A DNA stretch of 42,922 bases from an uncultured Pelagibacteraceae bacterium (GCA_902616165.1 CACMRS010000003.1:1-42922); one strand, 5' to 3'; shown: positions 16,986 through 27,235, numbered from the stretch's first letter. Program-made: numbers and translations. Notes: generated by a model from the sequence alone, not told the origin.

Positions 16986-18272
16986 CTAAGCTCTAATTGT
17001 CGGTAAGCAATAGAAATCAGCTGTATCAATTTTTGAAGAATACTGTCTTCGCATATTCCACTTTTTATGAACTCCAGCGCTTGCAACACTCAAAGTAGAT
17101 CTTCCGTATCGATGATTAGTATTATCAATAGATCTCATTAAACTATTTATTTTTTCATCTTTTTCAGATGTAAATAAATTTGTTTTATCACTTGCATTAG
17201 ATAACCCTGTCAACATGACACCAGCTTTTTGATAACGGTAACCATTTTTAAAAATACTTTCTAATATTGAAACGGCTGTCTTGACTGTTTCAATACTATT
17301 ATTTGTTGCAATTGGAAAATCAACTGTTTTTGCATTTGAATAATAGCCAAAGTTTCTTTGGAAAGGACTTGTTCTAACAAATACAGTAATTGCTTTTGCA
17401 ACTAAAGATTCTGATCTAATCTTTTCAGATGCATTTAAACAATAATTAGCAACTGCTTCTTTTAATTCTTGAAATGTTTCAATTCTTTTTCCAAATGATC
17501 TTGAAACTACACAACTCTTTCGTTTAGTTGTAGTTGTCTCTAACCCAATACAGGAAATTCCTCTAAGCTCCATTGCAGTTCTTGAACTTAGAACATTAGA
17601 AGATTTTTTGATCCAGGTATTAGACTTATTTTTTAATTGCTTAGCATTATAAATTCCATGCTTTTGATAAAATTTAGTTAATTGTCTACCAACACCCCAG
17701 ACATCATTAATTTCAACTTTTTCTAAAATTGGATCTAAGTTTTCTATTCCAATTAAACTTGTTACACCCGATTGTTTTTTCTTTGCGATATGATTTGCAA
17801 CTTTACTTAATGTTTTTGTATTTGCTATTCCAATACTTGTTGGAATACCTGTCCACTGTAAAACTGTTTCTCTAATTTCTTTTCCAACTTTTTCTACTTC
17901 ATTGTCGGGAAAGTTTGATAAATCTAAAAAGGCTTCATCAATTGAGTAAACTTCTATTTCTGAATTAAATCTTTTAAGAGTTCGCATCACTCTTCTAGAT
18001 AAATCTCCGTATAAAGAATAATTAGATGAAAATACCTCAACTTTATTTTTAAGAATAATATCTTTTGCTTTAAAATAAGGCTCACCCATTTTAATTCCCA
18101 AAGCTTTTGCTTCATTTGATCTTGAAATAATACAGCCATCATTATTAGATAAAACAACAACAGGCTTTCTTCTTATTTTTGGATTAAATAATCGCTCACA
18201 CGAGACATAAAAAGAATTGCAATCAATTAATGCTATTTTTTTAGTATGTTGAATGGATGACATAAGTAACAA
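16986..18272 (-). CDS. umuC: Translesion DNA polymerase V catalytic subunit UmuC
   Basis: The 428-residue Y-family polymerase copies past DNA lesions together with cleaved UmuD and RecA. The N-terminus reads [17 protein letters not shown] with the first catalytic Asp, followed by [15 protein letters not shown], and the catalytic pair D112/E113 lies in [10 protein letters not shown]. The C-terminal little-finger region (RRQYSS and following) is present, so it looks complete. The reading frame begins inside umuD; ATG at 18272 or at 18263 are both possible. The umuD-umuC order and overlap of about 30 bases match an ordinary SOS operon. Confidence 0.95.
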   Translation of the reverse strand: MLLMSSIQHTKKIALIDCNSFYVSCERLFNPKIRRKPVVVLSNNDGCIISRSNEAKALGIKMGEPYFKAKDIILKNKVEVFSSNYSLYGDLSRRVMRTLKRFNSEIEVYSIDEAFLDLSNFPDNEVEKVGKEIRETVLQWTGIPTSIGIANTKTLSKVANHIAKKKQSGVTSLIGIENLDPILEKVEINDVWGVGRQLTKFYQKHGIYNAKQLKNKSNTWIKKSSNVLSSRTAMELRGISCIGLETTTTKRKSCVVSRSFGKRIETFQELKEAVANYCLNASEKIRSESLVAKAITVFVRTSPFQRNFGYYSNAKTVDFPIATNNSIETVKTAVSILESIFKNGYRYQKAGVMLTGLSNASDKTNLFTSEKDEKINSLMRSIDNTNHRYGRSTLSVASAGVHKKWNMRRQYSSKIDTADFYCLPTIRA

Positions 18273-18666
18273 CCCCCCAAATAAAAATATCTTGTTCTTC
18301 GTTAATTAAAATTCTGTCAGAAAATTCTTTAGACCCAGAAGTTAAAAATTTTTTATCTCTTTCTTGAACTAAAGTTTTTACCACAAGTTCATCATGAACA
18401 TTTGCAATCACTGTTGAAAAGTTTTTTGGTTTTAAACTTTTATCAACTACCAATAAGTCACCATCATTAATACCAACATCAACCATGGATTTACCTTGAA
18501 CTCTAATGATGAAAGTTGCCGGAACATTTCTTATTAAGTGTATGTTCAGATCAATATCTTCTTCGATATAATCAGTTGCAGGAGAAGGAAAACCAGCGCC
18601 TGCTTTATGTAGGTAATAAGGGATTGTTAGTTTCATGTTCTTGTTTTGTTCTAATTTATAGACCAT
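18241..18666 (-). CDS. umuD: UmuD, self-cleaving S24-type subunit of DNA polymerase V
   Basis: The 141-residue protein aligns residue for residue with E. coli numbering when started at 18666. The cleavage site is A24-G25 ([12 protein letters not shown]), the catalytic serine is S60 (GKSM) and the general-base lysine is K97 (VVKTL). That agreement is why I keep this start rather than ATG at 18636, although no clear ribosome binding site precedes it. RecA filaments trigger cleavage to UmuD', which joins UmuC. An 11-bp-spaced direct repeat and a plausible promoter lie upstream, consistent with SOS control. Confidence 0.95.
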   Translation of the reverse strand: MVYKLEQNKNMKLTIPYYLHKAGAGFPSPATDYIEEDIDLNIHLIRNVPATFIIRVQGKSMVDVGINDGDLLVVDKSLKPKNFSTVIANVHDELVVKTLVQERDKKFLTSGSKEFSDRILINEEQDIFIWGVVTYVIHSTY

Positions 18667-18686
18667 TTATGCAATACACTCAAGAA

Positions 18687-18735
18687 GTTGTATTTTGAGT
18701 CCGTAATTGAATCAAAAGTGAATCAAAACGTGAAC
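18687..18735 (-). promoter_or_regulatory. Putative umuDC promoter with LexA-like direct repeats
   Basis: Reading the minus strand, TTGATT (18710-18715) and TACAAC (18687-18692) are 17 bases apart, a fair sigma-70 -35/-10 pair for umuD. Overlapping the -35 is ATTC-N7-ATTC (18709-18723), and a further GTTC lies at 18732-18735 after an 8-base spacer. The 11-base repeat period matches the alphaproteobacterial LexA box GTTC-N7-GTTC, with two mismatches in eight. This is inference from spacing and context. Confidence 0.45.
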
Positions 18736-18811
18736 ATCCAAAACAACATTTGGTGGACATGTGGATAAATTTTACAATAAGTAGTCTTAAAGTGATTTAT
18801 AAAAGAAAATT

Positions 18812-19006
18812 ATGATTTGTATTAAAGCCAATATTCCAGAGGAGTTAAACGAAATAGATGATGAGCTAAAAGCAGTTTACCATAGCAAAGATACTGTTTG
18901 TTTTTTCATATTAAAAACAAGAGAATTAAGAAATAAGTTTATAGAAGAAACCAAAGGAATGAACAAAAGTGAAAGAGAAAAAATCTATGAGGCATATAAT
19001 AAATAA
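18812..19006 (+). CDS. Small hypothetical protein (64 aa)
   Basis: The 64-residue protein has no family I recognise. It starts MICIKANIPEELNEIDDELKA and is predicted to be mixed beta then helical, with acidic and basic residues and no signal or membrane segment. It is followed after 13 bases by a VOC gene in the same direction, and the 145-base gap before it can hold its promoter. Reasons to believe it: it is the only open frame there and has Lys/Glu/Ile usage like the real genes. It remains a weak call. Confidence 0.5.
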   Translation: MICIKANIPEELNEIDDELKAVYHSKDTVCFFILKTRELRNKFIEETKGMNKSEREKIYEAYNK

Positions 19007-19019
19007 GTAAAAATAAATT

Positions 19020-19403
19020 ATGAATATTTTAGACTTTGTGATGGTTGGTTCTGATGATCATGAAAAATCAGGTGATTTTTATGATGCTGTTTTTAAACCT
19101 TTGAAGTTAAAAAGAATTTTGAAAACACAAAAATATCTTGGTTACGCTCATTCAAGTGATCCAGAGAAAGTTCAATTCTATGTAACACATCCTGTAAATG
19201 GAAAAAATGCAACTTTTGGTAATGGAACTCAAATAACTTTATTAGCAGATAATAAAGAAGCAGTAGAAAAGTTTTACGATATTGCAATTTCGAAAGGAGC
19301 AACAGACGAGGGAGCGCCTGGTGTTAGAAAAGATGGAAATTATTATGGGTATATTCGTGATTTAGATGGAAATAAGATTGCAGCTAAAAGTATTTTAAAA
19401 TAA
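19020..19403 (+). CDS. VOC family (glyoxalase-like) protein
   Basis: The 127-residue protein is a single VOC unit pair with beta-alpha-beta-beta-beta repeats: ILDFVMVGSDDHEKSGDFYD at the start and GNYYGYIRDLDGNKIAAKS at the end, where DLDGNKI is the usual closing strand. VOC proteins include glyoxalases, fosfomycin-resistance enzymes, epimerases and dioxygenases, and nothing here selects one. H15 may be a metal ligand in SDDHEKS. It sits in a small plus-strand unit with a GFA-family gene 12 bases downstream. Confidence 0.85.
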   Translation: MNILDFVMVGSDDHEKSGDFYDAVFKPLKLKRILKTQKYLGYAHSSDPEKVQFYVTHPVNGKNATFGNGTQITLLADNKEAVEKFYDIAISKGATDEGAPGVRKDGNYYGYIRDLDGNKIAAKSILK

Positions 19404-19415
19404 AAAAGGAGTTAT

Positions 19416-19781
19416 ATGAAATTAAATTGTCATTGTGGAGCTGTAGAAGCAGAAATTAATGCTACAATTAACAAATTAGCAAAAATTGTAAGATGCAACT
19501 GTTCTATTTGTAAAAGAAAAAATGCTACGATGGGAATGGTTAAAAATGAGGATTTTAAAGTTACTAAGGGAGAAGATAAATTAAAACTTTACCAATATCA
19601 TACCAAAGTTGCTAATCATTACTTTTGTACAGAATGTGGAATTTACACTCATCACAATCCTAGAAGCGCACCCGCTATGACTGGTTTTAACTTAGGTTGT
19701 GTAGATGAAGTCAAGGTTGAAGACTTAAAAGAAGTAGCTTACTTTGATGGGCTTAACCATCCAATGGATCAAGAAAAATAA
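19416..19781 (+). CDS. GFA family (CENP-V/Gfa-like) zinc protein
   Basis: The 121-residue protein has the cysteine pattern of the GFA fold: C5-x-C7-G-x-V at the N-terminus, CNCSIC-KR near residues 28-33, and FCTECGIYTHH near residue 71, which together bind two zinc ions. The family was named for glutathione-dependent formaldehyde activation, but that role is not general. It is preceded by AAAAAGGAG, a strong ribosome binding site. Formaldehyde detoxification would suit a C1-oxidising marine bacterium, but this is inference. Confidence 0.88.
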   Translation: MKLNCHCGAVEAEINATINKLAKIVRCNCSICKRKNATMGMVKNEDFKVTKGEDKLKLYQYHTKVANHYFCTECGIYTHHNPRSAPAMTGFNLGCVDEVKVEDLKEVAYFDGLNHPMDQEK

Positions 19782-19788
19782 AGTTCCA

Positions 19789-20718
19789 ATGAAATTAGCT
19801 GAAGATTGTTTTAAGAGAGTTAAAAAGGATTGTTTTAAGTTTATCAAATCTCAAGAAACTACAACTGAAAAGTTTGGAAATAAAGCAGGGATGATAAAAA
19901 ATTATCTTATCCCAATATGTTTTTGGATTGCAAAAAAAACAAAAAATAAAAAACCTTATTTTGTTGGCTTAGCAGGTGGTCAAGGAACAGGCAAAACAAC
20001 AATAAGTTCAATAATTAAGATAATATTAGAAAAATATTTTAAATTAAAAGTATTTAAAATTTCAATTGATGATTTTTATAAAACTAGAAAAGAAAGAATA
20101 AGTTTATCAAAAAAAGTACACCCTATGTTTCTAACTAGAGGAGTTCCTGGAACTCATGATATTAACATGATGTTAGATTTCTTTAAAAAATCAAAAAGTA
20201 AAAAATTCAAAGAAATGAAATTACCTAATTTTAACAAGGCAATAGATGATAGATTTCCTGAAAATAAATGGAACAAAATCAATAACAGACCGGATATAAT
20301 TATTTTTGAAGGGTGGTGTGTTGGTGCAAGAGCCGAACCTAGCAAGACACTAAAAAAATCAATTAATTCTATGGAAAAAGTCAATGACCAAAAACTGATT
20401 TGGAGAAAATACGTAAATCAACAACTAAAAACTAAGTATAAAAAGCTATACTCACAGTTAAATTGTATGATTTACTTAAAAGCAAAAAACTTTAGTTTAT
20501 TACAAAAGTGGAGATTAAAGCAGGAACACAAACTATGGTTAAAAACAAAAAATAAGGGCGGTCATAAAATAATGAGCAAAGGTGACGTTATAAATTTTAT
20601 GCAAACTTATCAAAGAATTACCCAAAACATGTTCAAAAATATGCCAAAATACGCTTCAATAATTTTAAATTTAAACAGTAACCATCAAATTAAAACTGCT
20701 GTATATAAATCAAAATGA
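19789..20718 (+). CDS. D-glycerate 3-kinase-like P-loop kinase
   Basis: The 309-residue protein is of the GLYK type, which phosphorylates D-glycerate to 3-phosphoglycerate. The Walker A motif GLAGGQGTGKTT lies near residue 60, followed by ISIDDFYKT (base and metal region), the family-typical LTRGVPGTHD and IIIFEGWCVGARA. I start at 19789, since the longer frame from 19744 only adds residues read out of frame across the GFA gene end. It overlaps the next gene by four bases. It would link glycolate/glyoxylate or serine breakdown to lower glycolysis. Uridine-kinase-like substrates are the main alternative. Confidence 0.8.
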   Translation: MKLAEDCFKRVKKDCFKFIKSQETTTEKFGNKAGMIKNYLIPICFWIAKKTKNKKPYFVGLAGGQGTGKTTISSIIKIILEKYFKLKVFKISIDDFYKTRKERISLSKKVHPMFLTRGVPGTHDINMMLDFFKKSKSKKFKEMKLPNFNKAIDDRFPENKWNKINNRPDIIIFEGWCVGARAEPSKTLKKSINSMEKVNDQKLIWRKYVNQQLKTKYKKLYSQLNCMIYLKAKNFSLLQKWRLKQEHKLWLKTKNKGGHKIMSKGDVINFMQTYQRITQNMFKNMPKYASIILNLNSNHQIKTAVYKSK

Positions 20719-22007
20719 AAAAAATATTTATCATAGTAATTGTATCAATATTATATTTAGGCAATGCATTTGCAGTTACACTTTTTGATGCATTAAATCA
20801 AACTTATGAAAATAATATTCAGCTAAATGCAGAAAGGGAAAATATTAAAGTTTCTGAGGAGGATATTAAAATTTCTGAAGCTGATTACAAACCTTCTGTA
20901 ACATTAAGTGGGTCTAAAAGTTTTGAAAATACTAATACATTAAAAAATCAAAATGGTGGTACAGCTACTAAAAATGATGTTGATCCATTTACAACATCAT
21001 TAAAGATAGAACAAACAATACTAGATTATGGTAGAGATCTTACACTTGAAAAAAATAAAGTTTCATTAACATTAGCAAAAGCACAATTAATTAAAAAGGA
21101 ACAAGAAGTATTACACGATGCTATAAGTGCATATACAAATTTAATTTTATCAAGAGAAAAATTAGATATTAATTCAAAAAATTTAAATCTTTTAATTAGA
21201 CAGGTTGAAAATGATAAAATTAGAAGAGATAGAGGGCAAATTACAAATACAGATGTGGCACAGTCAGAATCCTCACTGGCTGGTGCACAGGCACAATTTG
21301 CAAAGTCAAAAAGCGATTTATTAATTAGCAAACTTAATTATGAGAATATTATAGGAAAAATAAATGATCCAAATAACTTAAAGAAAAGTTCAAATGCAAT
21401 TGTTAATATTCCAAAAACTTTAAGTGAAGCAATAAATTTATCAAAGCAGAATAATCCAGATATATTGATTGCAAAACTAGATTTAGAAAAGTCTGAAAAA
21501 GATATAGCAATTTCAGAGTCAGATTTAAAACCAACTGCTTCAGTATCATTAGAAAAATCTTACACTGATGATCTTAGCTCGACTGTTGCAGAAAGAGATA
21601 AAGATATATTAAAAGCAACAGTTAGTTGGCCTTTTTATACTGGTGGAAAAAAGAAATATAAAATTAGCAAAAATATTAATTTAACAAATAGAAAAAGATT
21701 ATTATTAGATCATGCTGTTAAAACTAATGAAACTAACGTAGCAAGTGCGTGGTCAAGTTTAGAGTCATCCAAAAGTTTTTTAAATTCTGTGCAGGTTCAA
21801 TTAAAATCAGCAGAAATTGCCAATGAGGGAATTGCAGCAGAGTATGAGAGAGGATCGAGAACAACCTTAGACGTTATTCAATCAAATTCACTCTTACTTT
21901 CTGCACAACTTTCTTTAGTGAATTCTGAGAGAGATTATTTAATGGCTCAATATAACTTGCTTAAATCAGTAGGCTTACTAAATAGCCAATATCTAAAACT
22001 TAAGTAA
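20715..22007 (+). CDS. tolC: TolC-family outer membrane channel protein
   Basis: The 430-residue protein has a signal peptide (FIIVIVSILYLGNAFA) and a tandem repeat of two OEP domains with long heptad-rich helices: LFDALNQTYENNIQLNAE opens the first repeat and LSEAINLSKQNNPDILIA the second. The closing GSRTTLDVIQSNSLLLSAQ is characteristic. It would form the trimeric outer-membrane tunnel for type I secretion or drug efflux. No membrane fusion protein or ABC/RND partner is encoded nearby, so it probably serves several inner-membrane pumps. Its ATG overlaps the kinase stop (ATGA). Confidence 0.9.
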   Translation: MKKIFIIVIVSILYLGNAFAVTLFDALNQTYENNIQLNAERENIKVSEEDIKISEADYKPSVTLSGSKSFENTNTLKNQNGGTATKNDVDPFTTSLKIEQTILDYGRDLTLEKNKVSLTLAKAQLIKKEQEVLHDAISAYTNLILSREKLDINSKNLNLLIRQVENDKIRRDRGQITNTDVAQSESSLAGAQAQFAKSKSDLLISKLNYENIIGKINDPNNLKKSSNAIVNIPKTLSEAINLSKQNNPDILIAKLDLEKSEKDIAISESDLKPTASVSLEKSYTDDLSSTVAERDKDILKATVSWPFYTGGKKKYKISKNINLTNRKRLLLDHAVKTNETNVASAWSSLESSKSFLNSVQVQLKSAEIANEGIAAEYERGSRTTLDVIQSNSLLLSAQLSLVNSERDYLMAQYNLLKSVGLLNSQYLKLK

Positions 22008-22040
22008 ATATTTGTTTTTTAGGGGCAAAAAATAAATATA

Positions 22041-22068
22041 TTGCTAATGAGAACAAAATGTGTACATT
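22041..22068 (+). promoter_or_regulatory. Putative recA promoter with LexA-like box
   Basis: TTGCTA (22041-22046) and TACATT (22063-22068) are 16 bases apart and could be the -35 and -10 of recA. The spacer contains GAAC-N7-GTAC (22051-22065), one mismatch in eight from GAAC-N7-GAAC, the reverse complement of the alphaproteobacterial LexA box. A repressor bound there would cover the promoter. The call is based on pattern and position only. Confidence 0.5.
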
Positions 22069-22114
22069 TATTTCATGATTCGAGTGTTTAAAAATTTAAA
22101 AAAAGAGGCAAAAA

Positions 22115-23269
22115 ATGACAAAAAATAACCTAAAAGTAGTTAAATCTACTAAAGATCAAGAAATGGATGTTAAAGAAAAGAACAAAGCGTTAGACGCTGC
22201 GATAGCTCAAATTACAGACAATTTTGGAAAAGGCTCTGTAATGAAGCTTGGTGAGAAAAGAGCAATGGATATTGAATCTGTTTCAACAGGTTCTTTAAGT
22301 CTTGATTTAGCTTTAGGTATCGGTGGATTGCCAAAAGGAAGAATTATTGAAGTTTATGGACCGGAGTCTTCTGGAAAAACAACATTAGCTTTACAAGTTG
22401 TTGCTGAAGCTCAAAAAGCTGGTGGCATTTGTGCGTTTGTTGATGCAGAGCATGCATTAGATCCAGTTTATGCAAAAAAATTAGGTGTAAATACAGAAGA
22501 ACTTTTAATTTCACAACCAGACACTGGTGAACAAGCTTTAGAAATCGCTGATACACTAGTAAAATCAGGCTCTATTTCAGTAATCGTTATCGACTCTGTT
22601 GCAGCTTTAACTCCTAAAGCTGAAATTGAAGGTGAGATGGGAGATCATCACGTTGGTCTTCAATCAAGATTAATGAGTCAGGCATTAAGAAAATTAACAG
22701 GTTCAATATCAAACACAAATACAATGATGATTTTCATTAACCAAATCAGAATGAAAATTGGAGTTATGTTTGGAAGTCCTGAAACAACATCAGGCGGTAA
22801 TGCACTTAAGTTTTACTCATCTGTAAGAATGGACATTAGAAGAATTGGTGCGATCAAAGATAAAGATGAAATTATTGGAAACTCTACAAGAGTTAAGGTA
22901 GTTAAAAATAAAGTAGCACCACCATTTAAAGTTGTTGAATTTGACCTGATGTATGGAAGAGGAATCAGTAAAATGGGCGAACTAGTCGATCTTGGTTCAA
23001 AAGCAGATATAATTGAAAAATCAGGTGCATGGTATGCTTACAAAGGAGAGAAGATTGGTCAAGGTAGAGAAAACGCTAAGACTTATTTAGCTCAAAACCC
23101 TAAAGTTGCTGCAGAAATTGAAATGGCAATTAGAGAAAAAGCAGGCGTGATTTCAAAGAAAATAGAGGGAAATCCAATCGATCCTGAAAAATTAGAGAAA
23201 GAAAAGAAAGTAGCTGAAAAAGAAGAAGCTGAAAAAGCAGAAGCTACTCCTCAATCTAAAAAGAATTAA
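22115..23269 (+). CDS. recA: Recombinase RecA
   Basis: The 384-residue protein forms ATP-dependent filaments on single-stranded DNA for strand exchange and for triggering LexA and UmuD self-cleavage. Walker [10 protein letters not shown] is near residue 80, [21 protein letters not shown] carries Walker B, and the L1/L2 DNA loops ([19 protein letters not shown]) are intact. The C-terminal tail is acidic and Lys/Glu-rich (about 25 residues), a little longer than usual. GAGGCAAAAA ahead of the ATG is a good ribosome binding site. The gene is monocistronic: a 107-base leader with a LexA-like site precedes it and a strong terminator follows. Confidence 0.99.
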   Translation: MTKNNLKVVKSTKDQEMDVKEKNKALDAAIAQITDNFGKGSVMKLGEKRAMDIESVSTGSLSLDLALGIGGLPKGRIIEVYGPESSGKTTLALQVVAEAQKAGGICAFVDAEHALDPVYAKKLGVNTEELLISQPDTGEQALEIADTLVKSGSISVIVIDSVAALTPKAEIEGEMGDHHVGLQSRLMSQALRKLTGSISNTNTMMIFINQIRMKIGVMFGSPETTSGGNALKFYSSVRMDIRRIGAIKDKDEIIGNSTRVKVVKNKVAPPFKVVEFDLMYGRGISKMGELVDLGSKADIIEKSGAWYAYKGEKIGQGRENAKTYLAQNPKVAAEIEMAIREKAGVISKKIEGNPIDPEKLEKEKKVAEKEEAEKAEATPQSKKN

Positions 23270-23289
23270 TAGGTCATCTTTATTAATAA

Positions 23290-23316
23290 AAGGCGCTTAA
23301 TTTAAGCGCCTTTTTT
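23290..23316 (+). terminator. Rho-independent terminator of recA
   Basis: AAGGCGCTT (23290-23298) and AAGCGCCTT (23304-23312) form a perfect 9-bp stem with a five-base loop, and the stem merges into a run of six T's (23311-23316). It is the clearest terminator in the window. Confidence 0.95.
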
Positions 23317-23362
23317 CCCTTCGATATCTAGACATAGAATGAAAAAGCTGTATTTTAAAAAT

Positions 23363-26029
23363 ATGGCAGACAAAACACTCAATGAAATAAGGAATACTTT
23401 CTTAAAGTATTTTGAAAAGAACGATCATAAGATCGTGGAATCTAGTAATTTAGTTCCAAATAATGATCCTACATTGATGTTTGCTAACTCTGGAATGGTT
23501 CAGTTTAAGAATGTTTTCACAGGATTAGAAAAAAGAGATTACGTAAGAGCTACAACTTCACAAAAATGTGTAAGGGCAGGTGGTAAGCACAATGATTTAG
23601 AGAATGTTGGTTACACGCCAAGACACCATACATTTTTTGAAATGTTGGGAAATTTTTCTTTTGGTGATTATTTTAAAGAGCAAGCAATTCACTATGCATG
23701 GGATTTAATAACAAAAGTTTTTGGAATAGATAAAAATAGACTTTATGTAACTGTTTTTCATGAAGATGATGAAGCCTTTAATTTTTGGAAGAAAATAGCG
23801 GGTTTTAGCGATGACAGAATAATTAGAATTGATACATCAGATAATTTTTGGTCAATGGGTGAAACAGGTCCTTGTGGACCGTGTTCTGAAATATTCTTTG
23901 ATCATGGTGATCATTTACCTGGAGGATTACCAGGGTCTAAAGATGAAGATGGAGATAGGTTTATAGAAATTTGGAACTTAGTATTCATGCAATTTGAACA
24001 AGTTACTAAAGATAAACGAATTAATCTTCCAAAACCTTCTGTTGATACTGGAATGGGATTAGAGAGAATTGCTGCTTTATTACAAGGATCACATGATAAC
24101 TATGAAACAGATCATTTTAAAAAAATAATTGGTTCTGCATCTGAAATTACCAAAGTTAAGTCTGACAAATCTAATTTAGCAAGTTTTAGAGTAATAGCTG
24201 ATCACTTAAGAGCAAGTTCGTTTTTAATTGCTGAAGGCGTTTTACCTTCAAATGAAGGAAGAGGATATGTTCTTAGAAGAATTATGAGAAGAGGGATGAG
24301 ACATTCTCATTTACTTGGATCTAAAGAACCAGTTTTTTACAATTTGTTTGATACTCTTAAAAATGAAATGTCTGGGAACTACCCAGAACTTGTAAGAGCA
24401 GAGTCTTTAATTAAAGAAACTTTAAAAATGGAGGAAGAAAAATTCTTAGTGCTTTTAGATAGAGGAATTAAAATTTTAAATGATGAAATATCTAAAATAG
24501 ATAAAGTTTTACCAGGTGAAGTAGCTTTTAAATTATATGATACATATGGTTTCCCATTAGATCTTACCGAAGATATTTTAAGAAACAAATCAATGTCAAT
24601 TGATACTGAAAAGTTTCAATCTTTAATGAAGGAAAGTAGAGAACTTGCTAAGAAAAATTGGAAAGGCTCTGGTGATGCTGCTGTAGAAGATATCTGGTTT
24701 GGAATAAAAGATAAAATTGAGCCAACTGAGTTTTTAGGATACGAAACTAATCAAGCTGAAGGTGTAGTGTTATCTCTTTTAAAAGACAATAAAGAAGTTG
24801 ATCAATTAAAAGAAAATGATGAGGGAATGATTATAGTAAATCAAACCCCTTTCTATGGTGAGTCTGGAGGACAAGTTGGTGATACTGGTGAAATAGTGTC
24901 AAATGAGTTTAAATTTGAAGTAACCGATGTTCAAAAAAAACTAGGAGATTTATTTGTACATTATGGAAAGGTTAAGAGTGGATCTATAAAACCACAGGAA
25001 AGTGTAGAGTTAAAAATTGATGTAGAAAGAAGGGATAATACTCGTGCTTATCACTCAGCAACCCATCTATTACACGAGTCCTTAAGAAGAGTTCTGGGAA
25101 CTCATGTAACTCAAAAAGGATCTTTGGTAGAGCCAAGTAGGTTGAGGTTTGATTTTAGTCACATGAAACCTATTTTGAATGAGGAAATTGATAAAATAGA
25201 AGAATTTGTAAATAAAATGGTGTCTAAAAAATCTGAGGTTAAAACTAGATTAATGACACCAGATGAGGCAGTTGAAAATGGTGCTTTAGCATTATTTGGT
25301 GAAAAATACGGAGATGAAGTAAGAGTTCTTTCGATGGGAGATGAAGATGGTAAGTATTTTTCAACCGAATTATGTGGTGGAACGCACGTAAAAAATACTG
25401 GTGATATTGGTAAATTTAAGATTGTAAGTCAGTCCTCAATTGCTGCAGGGGTTAGAAGAATTGAGGCATTAAGAGATAAACAATTAGAGGAATATTTAAA
25501 AAATAAAGAGAAATTATCAAACCTATCTGCAGAAAAAGACGAGGAAACAATTAATGATTTAAGTCAGCAAATTATTAAATTTGGAGGAAAACCAAGTCTA
25601 GAAGAATCTGATCAAAAAACTTTAATTAAAAATTTAACTAAACAATTAGAAACTATTTCAGTAAATGCAATTTTAGAGGATAAATCAAAAAATATTATTA
25701 AAGACGAAGAAATTAATGGAGTTAAATTAAGACTTCAAAAAATAGATGGATTGCCCCCAAAAGAATTAAGAAAACTTGTGGATAAAGGTAAAAAAGATTT
25801 AGATGAAGGTATTGTGGTTGTGTTTGCAAATAAAGATGACAAGGTTGGATTAGCTGTTGGAGTAACTGACAATTTAACTAACAAATTTGATGCAGTTCAA
25901 TTTGTTAAAGTTGGATCTGAAATAATTGGTGGTAAAGGTGGTGGAGGAAGAAAAGACTTTGCTCAAGCTGGTGGACAGGATCAATCAAAAATTGAAGAAG
26001 CTTTCGAAAAGCTTAAGAGTTTAGTTTAA
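23363..26029 (+). CDS. alaS: Alanyl-tRNA synthetase
   Basis: The 888-residue class II synthetase charges tRNA-Ala and edits mischarged Ser and Gly. [13 protein letters not shown] at the N-terminus, [18 protein letters not shown] (motif 2), [16 protein letters not shown] and [13 protein letters not shown] (motif 3) make the aminoacylation core. [12 protein letters not shown] and [14 protein letters not shown] form the zinc editing site. The C-terminal DHHA1-type region ends with [19 protein letters not shown] start at ATG 23363 because the family begins directly with this helix; ATG at 23339 would add eight residues. The 3' end overlaps convergent icd by nine bases. Confidence 0.97.
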   Translation: MADKTLNEIRNTFLKYFEKNDHKIVESSNLVPNNDPTLMFANSGMVQFKNVFTGLEKRDYVRATTSQKCVRAGGKHNDLENVGYTPRHHTFFEMLGNFSFGDYFKEQAIHYAWDLITKVFGIDKNRLYVTVFHEDDEAFNFWKKIAGFSDDRIIRIDTSDNFWSMGETGPCGPCSEIFFDHGDHLPGGLPGSKDEDGDRFIEIWNLVFMQFEQVTKDKRINLPKPSVDTGMGLERIAALLQGSHDNYETDHFKKIIGSASEITKVKSDKSNLASFRVIADHLRASSFLIAEGVLPSNEGRGYVLRRIMRRGMRHSHLLGSKEPVFYNLFDTLKNEMSGNYPELVRAESLIKETLKMEEEKFLVLLDRGIKILNDEISKIDKVLPGEVAFKLYDTYGFPLDLTEDILRNKSMSIDTEKFQSLMKESRELAKKNWKGSGDAAVEDIWFGIKDKIEPTEFLGYETNQAEGVVLSLLKDNKEVDQLKENDEGMIIVNQTPFYGESGGQVGDTGEIVSNEFKFEVTDVQKKLGDLFVHYGKVKSGSIKPQESVELKIDVERRDNTRAYHSATHLLHESLRRVLGTHVTQKGSLVEPSRLRFDFSHMKPILNEEIDKIEEFVNKMVSKKSEVKTRLMTPDEAVENGALALFGEKYGDEVRVLSMGDEDGKYFSTELCGGTHVKNTGDIGKFKIVSQSSIAAGVRRIEALRDKQLEEYLKNKEKLSNLSAEKDEETINDLSQQIIKFGGKPSLEESDQKTLIKNLTKQLETISVNAILEDKSKNIIKDEEINGVKLRLQKIDGLPPKELRKLVDKGKKDLDEGIVVVFANKDDKVGLAVGVTDNLTNKFDAVQFVKVGSEIIGGKGGGGRKDFAQAGGQDQSKIEEAFEKLKSLV

Positions 26030-27235
26030 TTTCCTTTTTAAATTACCATCAATTTCATCTAAAAATTGATTAGTAGTTAAGAATTTACTATTTGGACCGA
26101 CAAGAATTGCTAAATCTTTTGTCATTGATCCACTTTCCACACATTCAATACAAACTTTTTCTAAAATTTGTGCAAATTTAATAAGTTCTTCATTGCTATC
26201 TAATTTACCTCTGTGAGCCAATCCTCTTGTCCAAGCAAAAATTGATGCGATAGGGTTAGTTGAAGTTTCTTTTCCTTGTTGATGCATTCTGTAATGTCTA
26301 GTTACTGTTCCGTGTGCAGCTTCTGCTTCCATTACTTTTCCATCTGGAGTTAACAACGTACTTGTCATTAAACCCAAAGATCCATAACCTTGAGCCATAG
26401 TATCTGATTGCACATCTCCATCATAATTTTTACATGCCCAAATATATTTTCCACTCCACTTCATTGCACATGCAACCATGTCATCAATTAACCTGTGTTC
26501 GTAAGTCAAATTATTTTTTTCAAATTCACTCTTGTATTCTTTGTCAAAAATTTCTTGGAAAATATCTTTAAATCTTCCATCGTATTGCTTTAGGATTGTA
26601 TTTTTTGTAGACATATAAACAGGCCATTTTTTAATCAACCCATAACTGAAACAAGATCTTGCAAAGTCTTCAATAGACTTATCTAAATTGTACATTGATA
26701 AAGCCACACCAGGACCTGTAAAATTAAATACTTCATATTTAATTTCATCTTTTCCATCTTCTGATGTCCACTTCACTTCCATTTTTCCTTTTCCAGGAAC
26801 TTTAAAATCTGTTGCTCTATATTGGTCACCAAATGCATGTCTTCCAATAATCACTGGATCAGTCCAAGAGGGAACAAGTTTTGGAATATTTTTACAAATA
26901 ATTGGTTCTCTAAATACTGTTCCACCAATTATATTTCTTATGGTTCCGTTTGGAGATCTCCACATTTTTTTTAAATCAAATTCTTCTACTCTTGCTTCAT
27001 CAGGAGTAATTGTTGCACACTTTATTCCAACACCAATTTTTTTGATTGCATTCGCAGAGTCGATGGTAATCTGATCATCAGTATTGTCTCTGCTTTTCAT
27101 GCCTAAATCGTAATATTCGATACCAAGATCTAGATACGGGAGGATTAATTTATTTTTGATGAACTCCCATATAATACGAGTCATTTCATCGCCATCCAGC
27201 TCTACAACTGGGTTTTTTACCTCGATTTTGCTCAT
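26021..27235 (-). CDS. icd: Isocitrate dehydrogenase (NADP-dependent, eukaryotic-like type)
   Basis: The 404-residue homodimeric enzyme oxidises isocitrate to 2-oxoglutarate in the TCA cycle. It belongs to the subfamily shared with mitochondrial [21 protein letters not shown] at the start, then [30 protein letters not shown] (isocitrate-binding Ser/Asn and Arg residues) and [34 protein letters not shown] supplies the metal-binding Asp residues and [12 protein letters not shown] the cofactor site. It stands alone on the minus strand, divergent from psd with a 76-base gap and overlapping alaS by nine bases at its end. Confidence 0.98.
   Translation of the reverse strand: MSKIEVKNPVVELDGDEMTRIIWEFIKNKLILPYLDLGIEYYDLGMKSRDNTDDQITIDSANAIKKIGVGIKCATITPDEARVEEFDLKKMWRSPNGTIRNIIGGTVFREPIICKNIPKLVPSWTDPVIIGRHAFGDQYRATDFKVPGKGKMEVKWTSEDGKDEIKYEVFNFTGPGVALSMYNLDKSIEDFARSCFSYGLIKKWPVYMSTKNTILKQYDGRFKDIFQEIFDKEYKSEFEKNNLTYEHRLIDDMVACAMKWSGKYIWACKNYDGDVQSDTMAQGYGSLGLMTSTLLTPDGKVMEAEAAHGTVTRHYRMHQQGKETSTNPIASIFAWTRGLAHRGKLDSNEELIKFAQILEKVCIECVESGSMTKDLAILVGPNSKFLTTNQFLDEIDGNLKRKLN

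Noticed and set aside
16977-16999. TAGAT/ATCTA hairpin between ureG and umuC
   Set aside because: A five-pair A+T stem with no T-run is too weak to call a terminator in a genome this A+T-rich.
19744-19788. N-terminal extension of the glycerate kinase-like protein
   Set aside because: The 15 extra residues come from reading the end of the GFA gene in another frame; the ATG at 19789, just after the GFA stop, is a better start.
22021-22117. Near-identical AGGGGCAAAAAAT and AGAGGCAAAAAAT either side of the recA leader
   Set aside because: The second is simply the recA ribosome binding site and start; the first is followed by no open frame. A decoy or duplicated start is conceivable but not supported.
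26024-26046. TAATTT/AAATTA hairpin at the alaS/icd overlap
   Set aside because: It is only six A/T pairs and such palindromes are expected by chance at this base composition.
26688-27074. 128-codon plus-strand open frame opposite icd
   Set aside because: It is antisense to conserved icd motifs and is low in charged residues; it is most likely a shadow.
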